DNA from: Hansfordia pulvinata
Lineage: Eukaryota > Ascomycota > Sordariomycetes > Xylariales
Direction of reading: 5' to 3'
DNA: 64,000 nucleotides
Assembly: GCA_006538405.1 (NCBI GenBank)
Contig: BJKQ01000007.1
Coordinates: 1,302,001 to 1,366,000 of the forward strand
Shown: in pieces, positions 1-11,502 of the stretch
Layout of the letters: every line of letters begins with the position of its first letter
How positions within the stretch are numbered: the first letter of the stretch is position 1
Program-made: the position numbers and the translations under genes
Notes under the pieces: generated by a model
Told to the model about the DNA's origin: nothing
The model's input: only the letters and a program-made list of their open reading frames with translations
Databases searched by the model: none

Positions 1-1593
1 CGTATTACTGACCTCGGCCTCTTCTGCACCTCGGAATGCCCCCTTGCCGAGCGCATCGCCAAACCTGCCCGACTTCTGGATCTTGTCCATCTCTCGGTCA
101 CCGGCGGCCTCGTCATCCTCGTCCATGTTCTGGCGCGGCCGGTAGATGCTGCTGATGGCGTCCTGCGCCGCGAACAGCGGCTTGTCATATGGATTATCCT
201 CGTTGATGCCGCTGTCAAACCCACTTGTTTGGTTGAACAGCCGCGAGTCGTACATGGACTCGGCCTGCTGCGTGGGTTTGGCCAGCCCCAGCGCCACCTT
301 CTCCGAGATGTCGCGGTTCTGTTCTCGCGCCATGACCTGCACTCTTCTTTCTGCACCCATGCGCGATTGCCGGAGCTTGCGCTCCTCCTCGCGACGTCTA
401 TCTTGCCGCGCCTTCTCTCTCTCGCGTATGTCGTCGTCTTCGCTGTCCGATCCCGATCCTGAATAGCTGTAGCTTCGAGACCTAGACCTCGACCTCGACC
501 GAGAATCTGCTGATGCGCTCGAACCCCGACGTCGGCGTCCGGCCCCAGCGCGCTCCTCGCGCGCTTTCTGTGCCAGAGACCGCAAATTGTCTTCCTTTTG
601 TGCTTTCTCTTTCTCTGCCAGTCTCTGCTGCATCTGCGCGCGCGACCGCACTTCTTCGCGAGCGTGTCGGTCGGCCATGAAGAGGGCCTCGGAAAATTGC
701 GCGAACTTGTCGTTGATAGCAACGTCCTGCAAACCACGGCCATCGGCCGCCAATCGCTTGTCGAGAGGCACTGTGAAACCTTTGTGGTTCTTCCAGTTGG
801 ATATGGGTGGAGGGATCTTCCACGCTTCTTGGTCTTCTGCCGTCAGCTTGCGCGGCGGCGATCTCATAACCGGAGGCGGTGGGCTGGGCGGCCCGCGAGG
901 AATTTTCTTGTGTTTGAACTTGGGAGGTTCCATGGGGTCCTTCTGCCTCTCGACAATCTTCATGATGCGGTCCTGCTTTTTCGAGTTGTCGCCCATCTGG
1001 TCCGCTGGGGTGTAGCGCACAAAAGTAGGATCCTTGCGTTGACCCACGTTGACGTTCTTCGGTTTCTGGGCGGCGACGGCGCCGCTGACGAGGGCTGCGA
1101 GGGCATTCTTGGTCTTTTCGGTGGTCTGCGCGACATCGTCTTCGCTGGGCCGGGAGAGGTCGAGTTCGCCGGCATCGGCTCGCTGACGGAGGGGGATCAA
1201 GTCTTTGAAAGAGGCTTGGACAATGCGATTCTCGGCGTGGCCCTGGCGCGCGATGGCATCGTACTTGACCTTGCCTTCGGCATCGACCTGGACGGCAAGC
1301 GCGTTCGTCTTGGACGCGCCCTTCTTGCCCATGTCCAGGGGATACTGTGCCACCGGAATCTCAGGAAAGGCCCCGCCGTCCCCAAAATCTTCTTGGGATC
1401 GGGGTCGCCAGCCAGAGCGCTGGCCGTAAGGTGGAGGACCAGATTTGCGGAGGACAATCTGAGACTCGTCTATCTGGCCGGCGGCGACGATGCGAGGGCC
1501 GCGCTGCTGGGCATGTGCCGGGATTTCCTCATCCTCGCCGGTGTATTTGGGTTTAGGGAGCGCTTGCGCCAATGATGCAGCCATCGAGGCCAT
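1..1593 (-). CDS. SNW1: SNW-domain splicing factor SNW1/Prp45 (SKIP homologue), 3' end cut by window
   Basis: This is the SKIP/Prp45 protein, a component of the activated spliceosome (NineTeen-related complex) that scaffolds Prp22 and U2/U5/U6 snRNP contacts in the nucleus; animal SKIP also acts as a transcription coregulator. One uninterrupted frame of 531 codons runs from the ATG at 1593 to the window edge, so the last few dozen residues are missing. Visible hallmarks are an N-terminal GEDEEIPAHAQQRGPRIVAAG block, the proline-rich GPPPYGQR segment, and the name-giving S-N-W-K-N motif near residue 265 followed by YTPADQ-type and KIPRGPPSPPPPV segments. After these come an Arg/Ser repeat (about residues 363-380) and charged helical sequence. 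A second ATG lies three codons later, at 1584. No intron is seen. The family assignment is very secure; which orthologue name applies is convention. Confidence 0.95.
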   Translation of the reverse strand, partial: MASMAASLAQALPKPKYTGEDEEIPAHAQQRGPRIVAAGQIDESQIVLRKSGPPPYGQRSGWRPRSQEDFGDGGAFPEIPVAQYPLDMGKKGASKTNALAVQVDAEGKVKYDAIARQGHAENRIVQASFKDLIPLRQRADAGELDLSRPSEDDVAQTTEKTKNALAALVSGAVAAQKPKNVNVGQRKDPTFVRYTPADQMGDNSKKQDRIMKIVERQKDPMEPPKFKHKKIPRGPPSPPPPVMRSPPRKLTAEDQEAWKIPPPISNWKNHKGFTVPLDKRLAADGRGLQDVAINDKFAQFSEALFMADRHAREEVRSRAQMQQRLAEKEKAQKEDNLRSLAQKAREERAGAGRRRRGSSASADSRSRSRSRSRSYSYSGSGSDSEDDDIREREKARQDRRREEERKLRQSRMGAERRVQVMAREQNRDISEKVALGLAKPTQQAESMYDSRLFNQTSGFDSGINEDNPYDKPLFAAQDAISSIYRPRQNMDEDDEAAGDREMDKIQKSGRFGDALGKGAFRGAEEAEVSNT

Positions 1594-2633
1594 GGCGTCG
1601 CAACCCGGGGGCGTGGTCGACGAGGGCGTGTGCGATGAAAGTGATGGAACCCGAGAGCCGCCTGCTGCTGGTGGATTGCCCAGCGGAGGGCTGGGAGATA
1701 TGTTGGATTGTGTCAAGAGACAAGCACCAGGCGCCCTCTCATCGATAAGCTGGTGTTGGGACAGACGCGAGGCGACGGGGCGGCGTGGTCGGGATGATTG
1801 ATGAAGTGGTGGTGATGAAAGACGAAATGTTAGAAGTACATTAGAACCTCCAGTGTACAAGCTCAAGTCCGGCAAGGCGCGTCTGATGACTGCCAGGCAG
1901 GCCTGATTGCATGCGTCCAGTCAATGGGCACGAGTACCTCGGTGTGGGGCGAAAGAGACGGCACGCTTTGAGGTCGGGTACCTCCAAACAGCGCGAGTGC
2001 AGCATCTAAAAAATTTGTGGCTGGCGGCTCCCGGTCTCCTGTAGGACCCTCTACTGCGCCACCGGGGGGCTGGGATTAGGGACAATGTATTCGAACAGGC
2101 GCATTTGTGTGCTGCTGCTACCTCTCGTACAGGCAACTGAGACCTCGTGACATGCCTCTGCCATGCCATACCATTCAACGTCTATTGAGCTGAAGAGTTG
2201 GAGACTATTACTAATTATTCGACGAGTTGTCCATCCGCAGGAAGAATCACCTTAAGAGTGCAAAACCACGTCAATTTGAAATCGTACATGTATTTGCCTC
2301 CATCGAGTCAGCATGGAATCCAAGCCGCTTGCATCTTCTGATTGTTTTATTCATGGGCTTGATGCATCGAAATCGGTTCACCAAGATCCCATATGCATCT
2401 TTGCACACCTTGCAATTCGTACTTCAGCACAGCTGTTCTCGTCTGTGCATGTCATGTCTAGATTCGTACCCGTGCGAAAGCCCCTAGTCCGCCTCCCTTT
2501 GATAACTCCCGAGTCTCCCAGTACAATACAATGATCAAGGCTTCATCGAAGCCTTGGAGAGCGAGCCAGGCCTGCGTTAGGCGGGTGGTTTAAACGCCGC
2601 AAAGAATCACCAAAGAGCATGTCGTCAAATTCT
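1594..2633. other. Intergenic: SNW1 upstream / p24 downstream
   Basis: About 1.0 kb between the SNW1 start and the p24 stop, both genes on the minus strand. It should hold the SNW1 promoter and the p24 3' UTR. Only short unsupported ORFs are present and no RNA gene is recognisable. Confidence 0.6.
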
Positions 2634-3426
2634 TCATACGTATCCCTTGCGAGCACCCTGGCAGAACAGAAAATGGTCAGTGACGGCTGTGCAGACTGCG
2701 GTTTAGCGAATGGCACCTGCCTGGAAGAAGAAGCGGACGATAAAGACCTGCAGACCGCCCATGGCAACGACCATGCCGCACTGGATCAAGCTGAAGTTGA
2801 CGATGCGGCCCTCGGTGCTGCGAACAGTGCTGAAGTTGCGGTTCTCGCGCGTGCGGAAGTACTTTTGGGTTCGGGTAATGGTCGAGATTTTGCTTGAGAG
2901 CTTGTAGATGAGTTCCTCGATGGGGTTGGTGTGCTCGGACGATGTGCCCTGCTTAGAGGGTAGCTGGGCGCGAGTCTCGTCTTCGACCTGCACATGGGAC
3001 CAAAGCTGTCAGTAAAGGCACGAGACGGTGGGGGCAGCAGCCAAGCGCGCTGCAAGGGCACAGGGGCCAAGGGGGAGCGCTCACGGCAATCTCAAAGTCG
3101 ACAAACTTCTCCTGATACGTGCTCATGTCGTTGTCGAAGCAGAACTTGTAGTCGCCAATCTGGTTGGCCGTGAAGACAAAGTCGCCTTGGCGCTCTTTCT
3201 CGCCGTCCATGATGACCTTGTCCCCGGGACCGGTGACCTTGTAGTTGATGTCGAAGGAACCGCCAGACTGGACGGCAAAGTAAAAGGCGATCTTGAGGCC
3301 CTGCTTATCAGCGTTGGCGTAGAAGCAGGCCTCCTCGTTGGCGGCCATCTTGTAGGTCAGGGCAGTGGCCGAGACCAGTGAGACCAGCCAGGCCAGCAGG
3401 CCGACTGAAAGCAGCGTTGCCCTCAT
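2634..3426 (-). CDS. p24/emp24-GOLD family cargo receptor (ERP-type), three exons, one GC-AG intron
   Basis: Type I membrane protein of the p24 family, which cycles between ER and Golgi in COPII/COPI vesicles and helps select cargo such as GPI-anchored proteins. Exons (minus): 3426-3085, 2987-2721 and 2657-2634, giving 210 aa. Residues 1-20 form a signal peptide. The GOLD domain has two cysteines (C34 and C96) expected to form the family disulfide. A coiled-coil linker follows, then one C-terminal membrane segment and a short cytosolic tail rich in phenylalanine and basic residues. Intron 1 (2988-3084) is a normal GTGAGC...CAG intron. Intron 2 (2658-2720, 63 nt) starts with GC, has a CTGAC branch site and ends CCAG; splicing it gives the tail ending GARKGYV. 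Without that splice the tail would end AGAIR. Most like the yeast ERP2/ERP3/ERP4 class, but the subfamily is not certain. Confidence 0.9.
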
Positions 3427-5286
3427 GTTCAATGGCTGCGCTGAAACGCTGAGAAGTGACCGCTCAGGCGCTGAGGAAGTTGTGAAGAATAGGCGAGGGT
3501 TGGTGGCCGCGTCGGATGGGCGGCGAGGCGAGTGGTGATTGAATGGCAGTGACCCGAGATCCGGATGAGAGAGCCTCAGTGGTGCCAGCAGCACCAGCAC
3601 CAAAGAGCAATTGGGGACAGCTTGTCGCGATTGAGGGCGGACTCGAAGCGGCCTAGCGCGGATCCAGCAAGATGTGAGGTGGGTACGTCAAGTACCCGTA
3701 CATCGAGGTAGAAGCGCACCAAGTCTTGGTTTGAGTCTACCTCGATGCACTTGCCTACATGATGCTTTTGGTGGAAGCCGCCTGGCGAATGCACCACCTC
3801 CTGTAATTGCCCAGATGGATCCTCAGCTGGTGAGGAGCGTTTGCGCCAGACATGAGGCACGATTACGGAGTAGGTAGTGCACAATAGCAGCTATCGAAAC
3901 GTCCGCCCACATCGTATCCTCACGAAGCACCTCGGTACTCGGTATCAAGACATCAGGACTTAAGAAGGCTTGAAGCACACCTACATGAAGGGAACCAGAA
4001 CTTTCCAGGAACCCGATCCCGAAAGCATGCTCGCGAATCTATCGTCTGCCACTTTCGGGGCCGTAAAGTCAGGCTGCTTCCGAGGCATACTTCAGACTTC
4101 AAGGGGAAGCCCGGAAGAGTCAAATATCAAAAGCACCAGGAAATGTACTTGCGATGAGGCAGTTCGAGTTGGTCGAAGGTACTGTCGGAAAATGGGAGGC
4201 TTTGGATCATTTCGCCGCTCAGTGGCTTCCGTTGCAGGGTATGCCGCTGGAGACTTCTCCTCGTATGCCCTTAGATACTCCTAGAACCTACCGCTGTCGG
4301 GTTTCTTCCCCAGTCGTCTCGCTCAACGGTGACTGCTGCGTTGCCTCGCATGGGCACTGTTGACGATGTGTACCTAGTCATCGGCCAAATTTTGGATCGT
4401 GTCGCCGCAGCAGCTACTTGTAGTCGCTAAGCAGGAGCCGGTTGCCAAGTTAACATTGAAGTTGCTAGCCGCGCTCCGCGTGCCGCGCTGCGATACTCAG
4501 CTTCGCGATTGGGCCTTGTTGGGCATATCGACGTCGGACCTCGGCGTGAAGAGGAAGTATCCGAACTGCATAGGTAGGAGTTGCTTATCCATGACGCCAG
4601 AAATATATGAAGCGAGTTGGCCTGAGAATCGAAGTTGGCTCGTCGGACCGCGTAATTTAACTTGGCTGGTCTGTTAGCGCGACGCGGATGTGGAGAGCTT
4701 CCACTACCTTCATGGGTGGAGTACCTGTAGACGGTACCTGAGCTGGGCAAGTCCACGGAGAGGTACCGGCCAGGTTATCAGTACGTGTGATACATCCATA
4801 CTATGGAACAGGGGGTGCTAAGGGCACCTACGAGTACTTGGACGCCTGGAGCACAGAGCACGGGTACGATCATTGCTGGGCGTTCCACTAACTAGGGGTG
4901 GCACTGGGTGGGAAGTGGTAGGTATCCTGGCAACCTGTTCCTTCCCTGCCCAAGGAACCTTGAATTCGCATGTGACGCCATTCATCTCTTCCTCAACTTC
5001 CATCTCAATACTCTGTCCCTGGCTCCAGCTACACAGTTCTTCCCCCTTCTCGCCCCTCCTTTGCCGCCCATCCCCTTCGCCTCTGTTTCCACGGCACCAC
5101 GCTTACATGTCCCTCTCATAAAGGTGCGCGCCCCTGTGGAGGCTTCATCAGTTTTCGAGTACCCCCCTTCTTCACCAGTCCTCGCGGCCGTCCCGTCCAT
5201 TTGCGTGCCCAACGGCTTTGGACCCCTATCCCAGCCCGCACGCTGCCCCGTGCTTTTTCTTCACTGCCAACTCGGTCGCCGCCGCC
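3427..5286. other. Intergenic: divergent promoter region p24 / PhoD
   Basis: A 1.86-kb spacer between two divergently transcribed genes. The last 300 bases before 5287 are pyrimidine-rich, as is common just upstream of fungal start codons. It contains one TACGAGTA octamer (4829). No convincing gene seen. Confidence 0.6.
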
Positions 5287-7451
5287 ATGGCCCTACCTTT
5301 CGCATCCAACGCCACGACGGCTGCCATTGTCGCCTCTGCTCTGCTGAGACTCGGATCTTACTTCTTTCTCCGTTGGGTAAGCCCTACCTTGAGCCTCATA
5401 CCCTGTTACAGCTCCCAAGATCAAGCATGAGCCCGGCCTTTAGCTAACGCTGTGAATCTCGCGTCTCTAGGCCGCTATTCCTGTGAGTCGACTTACTCAC
5501 CCCCACGATTTATCCAGTCCTCGCGATGCGCCCCTTCACAAAGTCGAATGCCAGCTGACCCAGACGTTAGTGGGTTTTCAAAGCCTGTCTCACCCTTTTC
5601 GCCATATATGTCCCTGCTTTCTTCTCCAGTTTCAAAGCCCAACCCAAGTACGCCGTTGTCGACACAGTCGACATCACCGTCGCAGATGAGCTTATCAACA
5701 AGGACCAAGTTGCTAGTGGTGAGACGGATCGCGCTATCGTAGCTGAGCAGGTCCGGGTACAGGAAAGCTTGTCCGTTGAGAAGAACTCCCCTGGATTGCT
5801 GAGCACCCTGTTGAGCGGGATTCCCAACCCAAACAATGTGGCCGCGTCCATCCTGACCTTTTTGGTCAACCTGGCATGCGTTGCCATGACTATCGACATG
5901 ATATACTCTCCTCGCCTGCTGTATCCCAGCCACGAACTTTCTTTCGCCAGAGTCGGATATGTATCGCACACCGAAGCCAAGCTCTTGATCCGCGAGCCCG
6001 ACCAGACCAAGATGCCCGTCACAATCGAGGTGCACATCAAGGACGCCCAGGCGCCATTCGACAACCCTCTCTGGCAGACTGCCGGAGGTGTGCGATTCAC
6101 CACCAACGAGACGGACTACACCGCCGTCGTCAACATCCCCTTGAGCCACTCCTCCCAGAGGACCTACGAGTGGAGGACCTCCAATAACCACTCTGGGGAG
6201 TTCGTTGGCGCCCCTAAACCCGGCAAGATGCCCGAAGTGAATGGGGGCAAATTCACTTTCCTGTCCACCTCTTGCGTCATTCCCCGCATTCCCTACAATC
6301 CTTTGGACCACCCCATAGGGTTTCCGGGCATGAGGCACTTGGCCAAGCTTCTGCCCACCCTTGGCGCCCAGTTCATGCTGTTCCTCGGCGACTTCATCTA
6401 CATTGATGTGCCCAGGCAATTTGGGGAGTCGGTCGAGAACTATCGCCAAAAGTATCGCCAGGTTTACGCTTCTCCTGATTGGCCCGCCATTGGCCAGAAT
6501 CTCAGCTGGATCCACGTTCTGGACGACCACGAGATCCGAAACGACTGGGACAAGCAGTCAAGCGGTGTCTACCACAACGCCGTGGAGCCCTGGCATCATT
6601 ATCAGACTGCAGTCAACCCGCCCCTGGCCAGAAGGGCTGGAGCTGCTGGGAAGGTTCTTCCGCGCACTGATGGGGCTACCTATTTCTCCTTCGTTCAAGG
6701 TCCTGCCAGCTTCTTCATGATGGACACGCGGTCCTACCGCTCCGACAATTCGGAACCGTTTGGCAGCGAAAACAAGACCATGCTGGGCGCAACGCAGCTG
6801 GAAGACTTCCTTGAGTGGCTCGGTCGCCCTGAACCCAAGGGAGTCAACTGGAAGATCATTGCCAGCTCCGTGCCCTTTACCAAGAACTGGCATGTGAACA
6901 CGCGCGACACATGGGGTGGTTTCTTGACGGAACGCCGCCGGCTGTTGGAGGCCATGTGGGATGCCGGCATGAAGCAGGGAGCTGGCATCATCATCCTCTC
7001 CGGGGACCGTCACGAATTCGGCGCGACGGCTTTCCCGCCGCCCAGGGAAGACAGTCGGTGGACGGAGGCCGTCACTGTTCACGAGTTTTCGGCCAGTCCA
7101 TTGAACCAATTCTACTCGCCTATTCCGACGTATTGGCAGTCGGACGAGGAAGACGTCACTCTCAAGTAAGCTGGATCCTCGAGGAACGAACCTTTTTCTT
7201 TTCTTCGGCGATTCCCCATGGGCGTCTGAGTGCTTGCTAATCCCGTTCTCACTTGCAGGTACATCAATAGAGGCAACTCGAAGTTCGGCTCCATCTCCAT
7301 TGAACAGCTGGCCGATGGGGAACAGAGCAGCCTGCACTACACTGTCTACATTGACGGTGCCGAGGCCTGGGATACCGTGGTCGTGTCGCCGCTGGCCGTG
7401 CCTGCCGCCAACAACGGCGGCTCGTTCTGGAGTCGCCTGACGGGTATTTGA
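5287..7451 (+). CDS. PhoD-like metallophosphatase with N-terminal membrane segments
   Basis: Probable membrane-anchored phosphatase/phosphodiesterase of the PhoD family (Pfam PF09423-type). Exons are 5287-5376, 5471-5482, 5571-7165 and 7259-7451, giving 629 aa. Exon 2 is only 12 nt (A-A-I-P) but has good sites on both sides (TCTCTAG before, GTGAGT after), and both flanking introns are phase 0 with GCTAAC and GCTGAC branch sites. Hydrophobic segments lie at about residues 8-28, 38-54 and 126-146. The catalytic core shows SC at 268-269, GDF at 307-309, DDHE at 352-355 and GDRHEF at 512-517, matching the metal-binding and nucleophile blocks of PhoD enzymes. The last intron (7166-7258) splits a Lys codon. 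The substrate cannot be read from sequence. Skipping the microexon would also keep the frame, so its use needs RNA support. Confidence 0.88.
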
Positions 7452-9296
7452 TGCAGCAGTGGACTACTGTATGTTCGCCGCAACAGTTCCTGCTATTTGA
7501 GTTGTTGAGGCTTGCACTTGTGTAAATTGTATATAAGTTGTGGGTCCCCTTTGGCCATTAGACAATAGTAATATCCCAGGGCCTGATCTTGGGTGCCTCG
7601 TCATTTCCTAGAACATTATTGTGACTTGGTCCCTGAAGCGGAGTGATGCGGAAGAAGACCGGCCATGAGTTTGCTCCCGAATTACATGCACAATGGTGAG
7701 TTGAAGAGGCTATAGTCTCAGATATTAGTTTCTGGTCAGTCTGGGGGTTGAGCGGTTCGAGAGCTGATGCAGCTGGGCGCTCTTTCACACGTGCTTCCTT
7801 CTGACCTGACTGCGCAGCACGTTTTCGACGTGTTCACGATTTTCGAATACTCTCCCAGGTGCAGGCCTGGTCCCTTCGGGCCGGTGGTGTCTCGTGCTCG
7901 GGGCAGGGGAGGAGGTATCGGGCATACGAGCGAATGAGAAGCCCTCAACTGTACCCTTCTACGAGTACTCGACCACGACCACGCATACTCGTACTTGTGC
8001 GGGCAACCCTGGTATCCATGTCCATTTTCGTAAGGCAGACTACCTCGTCGCAAGGCACACTTCAGCTCGTAAGTACCTCCATGTCTTTGTCTCGCTGTGG
8101 AGGACGACACTCGTACAAGCATCCACCGACCTTAGGCACTCGTAGTGGTACTAAAGTGGGTTGCGGAGGAAATGTCCGACATCCACCAGCTTGCGGTACT
8201 GTCGCCGCACTTTATTAAGGTCATTATCATTAGCTGGCTGCCTCCCGGCCCCTGTCGACAATCATTTGGCCGGGTACGAAATTCGTTTGCCGAACTTCGA
8301 TCCAGCCGCGACCTCTGTATACCTAAGGTAGGTACATGCAGGTAGGACTGCAACCGACCTTCGTTCCGTACTTTCATGTACCTATACATATCATGCATCA
8401 GGTTGCGTGGGGTAATCGACAGCAGCCCGCCCAGTCCAGTTAAGATGGCAGCGGGCTGATGAAATGGCCTGGACAGCATTGGCTCGGCTCCTTTCTCGAA
8501 ACTGTGACAAGACCAGCCTCAAGTATATCTGGGCTCGTGCTAGAAATGTTGTGTACGAGATGGCAACCTACCATGGAAGCCGACCTCATTTATAGGTAGA
8601 AGTATTTGTAGATTGAACACTTCTTGACGTATCCACAAATCAATCACAAAGAGAGGCTGATTGCTTGCTTTATTTTTCCTACCGATATCTATGGGCGTGC
8701 GCGTGTTCACGTATGTCCGTCCGAGTAATCGGCCTCGTCAATCGTGGTGCTCGTCGAGAGCACCTCATCCGTCGATGGTACGAGATCTAGCGCCTCCTCC
8801 TGTGGGAAAGGCCCTCCCTCGATCAGGGGCACTCATCAGATGAGTCGATGTACTCGTACATGTACTGCCCCAGACGACCTACTAAGACCGGGGTCTTAAC
8901 ACTCATCAAGCCGGGCTGTCATCTCGAGGCTACTACGGCTGCCTCGCCCTTGCACGGGTACTCGTAGCCCACTGAGTACATGTAGGTAGGTACCTAAGAG
9001 TACTCGTACGTCCGGGCTCAACCTCTACCTGACTGGCCCAGTCCACCTGCACCTGGCCCGCCCGCCACCTCCCACCGTAAGCAGGCCACACAGAGCTGAG
9101 AGTCCTCCACTGTCTCGTGCCTCCCGTCATCAACTCCCAGGACAAGACGGCCTTGCGCACCGCAGCAAACCTTTCTTCGCCCTTCAACATCGGCGCGACA
9201 GCAGGGAATCCGCTTCAGTACCAGGCAAAACACCATCGCCAACTTCGGCCCCGCCCTCCCCCTCCTGCTCCCCTCGCCCTGACCCGATCCGCCGCC
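7452..9296. other. Intergenic: PhoD 3' flank / calcineurin promoter
   Basis: About 1.85 kb in a tandem arrangement. Five copies of the TACGAGTA/TACTCGTA octamer lie here (7960, 7986, 8851, 8959, 9001), along with GTAGGTACCTA-type strings near 8985-9000. No credible ORF or RNA gene seen. Confidence 0.6.
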
Positions 9297-11502
9297 ATGG
9301 ACGCCGACGAGGACAAGGTGCCCTTCCCCTCGCTGCCCGGCACCGAGACCCAGCGCACCCAGGTCGACAATGCCATCCGCGCGATCCAGGAGAAGAGGCC
9401 GCCGCCTGAGATCGACTTCAGCATTCACACCATGGAGGATGGCACCCAGGTCAACACCCAGGAAAGAGTTTGCAAAGGTAAACTGCCTATCTCCCTCTCG
9501 GCGCCCCTCGCTGTCGGATTGATGCTCGTCGCACGCCCGCCCTCCTACCCCGCTACCCTTGCCCTACTCGACCCTGCGGCAGCGTCACCGCGCCAACTCC
9601 CATTTCTCTCTATAGCCATGCCACGCCCTCGCTCCTCTTCGCTTTCTCATACCAACTACCGCCGCACTGCATGGCTCTTATCCTGCAAAGCTGGCTGTCT
9701 CTCGCTACGCCGTGTCTCGCTGCCCCTCCACTCCTTTCGCATTAGACCCATTCCCCGCCACCATGGCCTCGCCGCCTCTGCTGCGCACGTTCATGATTCA
9801 CGCACCATGACCCGACTACTCGCGCTGCCGACTGATTACTGACCTCGTTACATCACAGATGTGCAAGCACCCGCGACCTTCACACCCAGCGAGGAACAGT
9901 TCTTCGACGACGAGACCCAGTCCAAGCCCAGCATCACCTTCTTGAAGCAGCACTTTTACCGTGAGGGTCGCCTCACCGAGGACCAGGCCCTATGGATCAT
10001 CAAGAAGGGCACGGAGATCCTGCGCTCCGAGCCCAACCTGCTCGAGATGGATGCGCCCATCACCGTGTGCGGCGATGTCCACGGCCAGTACTACGACTTG
10101 ATGAAGTTGTTTGAGGTTGGCGGCGACCCCTCCGAGACTAGGTATCTCTTCCTCGGCGATTACGTGGACCGCGGCTACTTCAGCATAGAGTGTGTCCTTT
10201 ATCTCTGGTCCCTCAAGATTCACTACCCCAACTCCTTGTGGCTCCTCCGCGGTAATCACGAGTGTCGCCACTTGACCGATTACTTCACCTTTAAGCTGGA
10301 GTGCAAGCACAAGTACTCCGAGGCTGTCTACGAAGCCTGCATGGAGTCCTTCTGCAGTCTGCCCCTGGCCGCAGTGATGAACAAGCAGTTCCTCTGCATC
10401 CACGGCGGTCTGAGCCCCGAGTTACACACCCTCGACGACCTGCGAGCCGTGAGTTGCTTCACTATCTCATGCCAGTCTTGTATTCCCACCTAACCTCGTC
10501 GATAAACAGATCGATCGCTTCCGAGAACCGCCAACCCAGGGTCTCATGTGTGACATTCTCTGGGCCGACCCACTCGAAGACTTTGGTCAAGAGAAAACCA
10601 ATGAGTATTTCATGCACAACCACGTCCGAGGCTGCTCATACTTCTTCTCTTATCCCGCCGCCTGTAACTTTCTCGAGAAGAACAACCTCCTTTCCATCAT
10701 TCGCGCCCACGAGGCGCAAGACGCGGGCTACCGCATGTACCGCAAGACCAGAACGACCGGATTCCCCAGTGTCATGACGATTTTCTCGGCCCCCAACTAC
10801 CTCGACGTCTACAACAACAAGGCGGCGGTGCTGAAGTACGAGAACAATGTTATGAACATTCGACAGTTCAACTGCACCCCCCATCCCTACTGGCTCCCAA
10901 ACTTTATGGACGTTTTCACCTGGTCTCTCCCTTTCGTCGGAGAGAAGATCACCGACATGCTCATCGCGATCCTCAGCACATGCTCCGAGGAGGAGTTGAA
11001 GGAGGAGACGCCCCTGGCCTCTCCCGGTCCAACCTCTCCACCTTTGACAGGCTCTTCGGCAGACCAAGAATCTGTTGATGCCAAGCGACGCGCCATCAAG
11101 AACAAGATTCTAGCTATTGGCCGCATGTCCCGAGTCTTCCAGGTTCTTCGCGAGGAGTCTGAGAGGGTCACCGAGCTCAAGACTGTTTCCGGCGGTCGGC
11201 TACCCGCTGGTACCCTTATGCTGGGTGCCGAAGGTATCAAGAACGCAATCAACACATTTGACGAAGCCCGCAAAGTTGATCTGCAGAATGAGCGCCTGCC
11301 CCCTAGCCCGGAGGAAGTCACGAGAACCCACGCGGAGGAGCGCCAGCAAGCCCTGGAGCAAGCATCCCGAGAGGCGGAGAACGACAAGAAGCTTCAGACC
11401 TTGTCTCGCAGGTTGAGCACGTAAGTCACACTCTTCTCTCCTGAAGAACATCGATCTCACATACTGACTGCTGCCCTTCGTAGAAGCGATCGCAAACGAT
11501 GA
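9297..11502 (+). CDS. CNA1: Calcineurin (PP2B) catalytic subunit A
   Basis: Ca2+/calmodulin-dependent Ser/Thr phosphatase that pairs with calcineurin B and acts on Crz1-type transcription factors in stress and cation signalling. Exons are 9297-9477, 9859-10448, 10510-11420 and 11484-11502, giving 566 aa. The phosphatase signatures GDVHG (132-136), GDYVDRG (160-166) and RGNHE (191-195) are intact, followed by the calcineurin B-binding helix. A calmodulin-binding segment lies around 453-475 with the I-G-R-M-S-R-V-F core, and an autoinhibitory stretch around 490-515 contains the E-G-I-K-N-A-I-N core. Intron 1 is unusually long (9478-9858, 381 nt); the other two are 61 and 63 nt. The last exon codes only the end of a Thr codon plus S-D-R-K-R and stop. 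The start follows the Kozak-like GCCGCCATGG. Confidence 0.97.

Noticed and set aside
482..823. 113-codon ORF on the minus strand
   Set aside because: It is another frame of the SNW1 gene, whose own frame is open and conserved throughout.
9478..9842. Extended calcineurin N-terminal reading frame as coding
   Set aside because: Strong GTAAAC donor and ACAG acceptor restore the conserved D-V-Q-A-P-A-T continuation, so this is intron.
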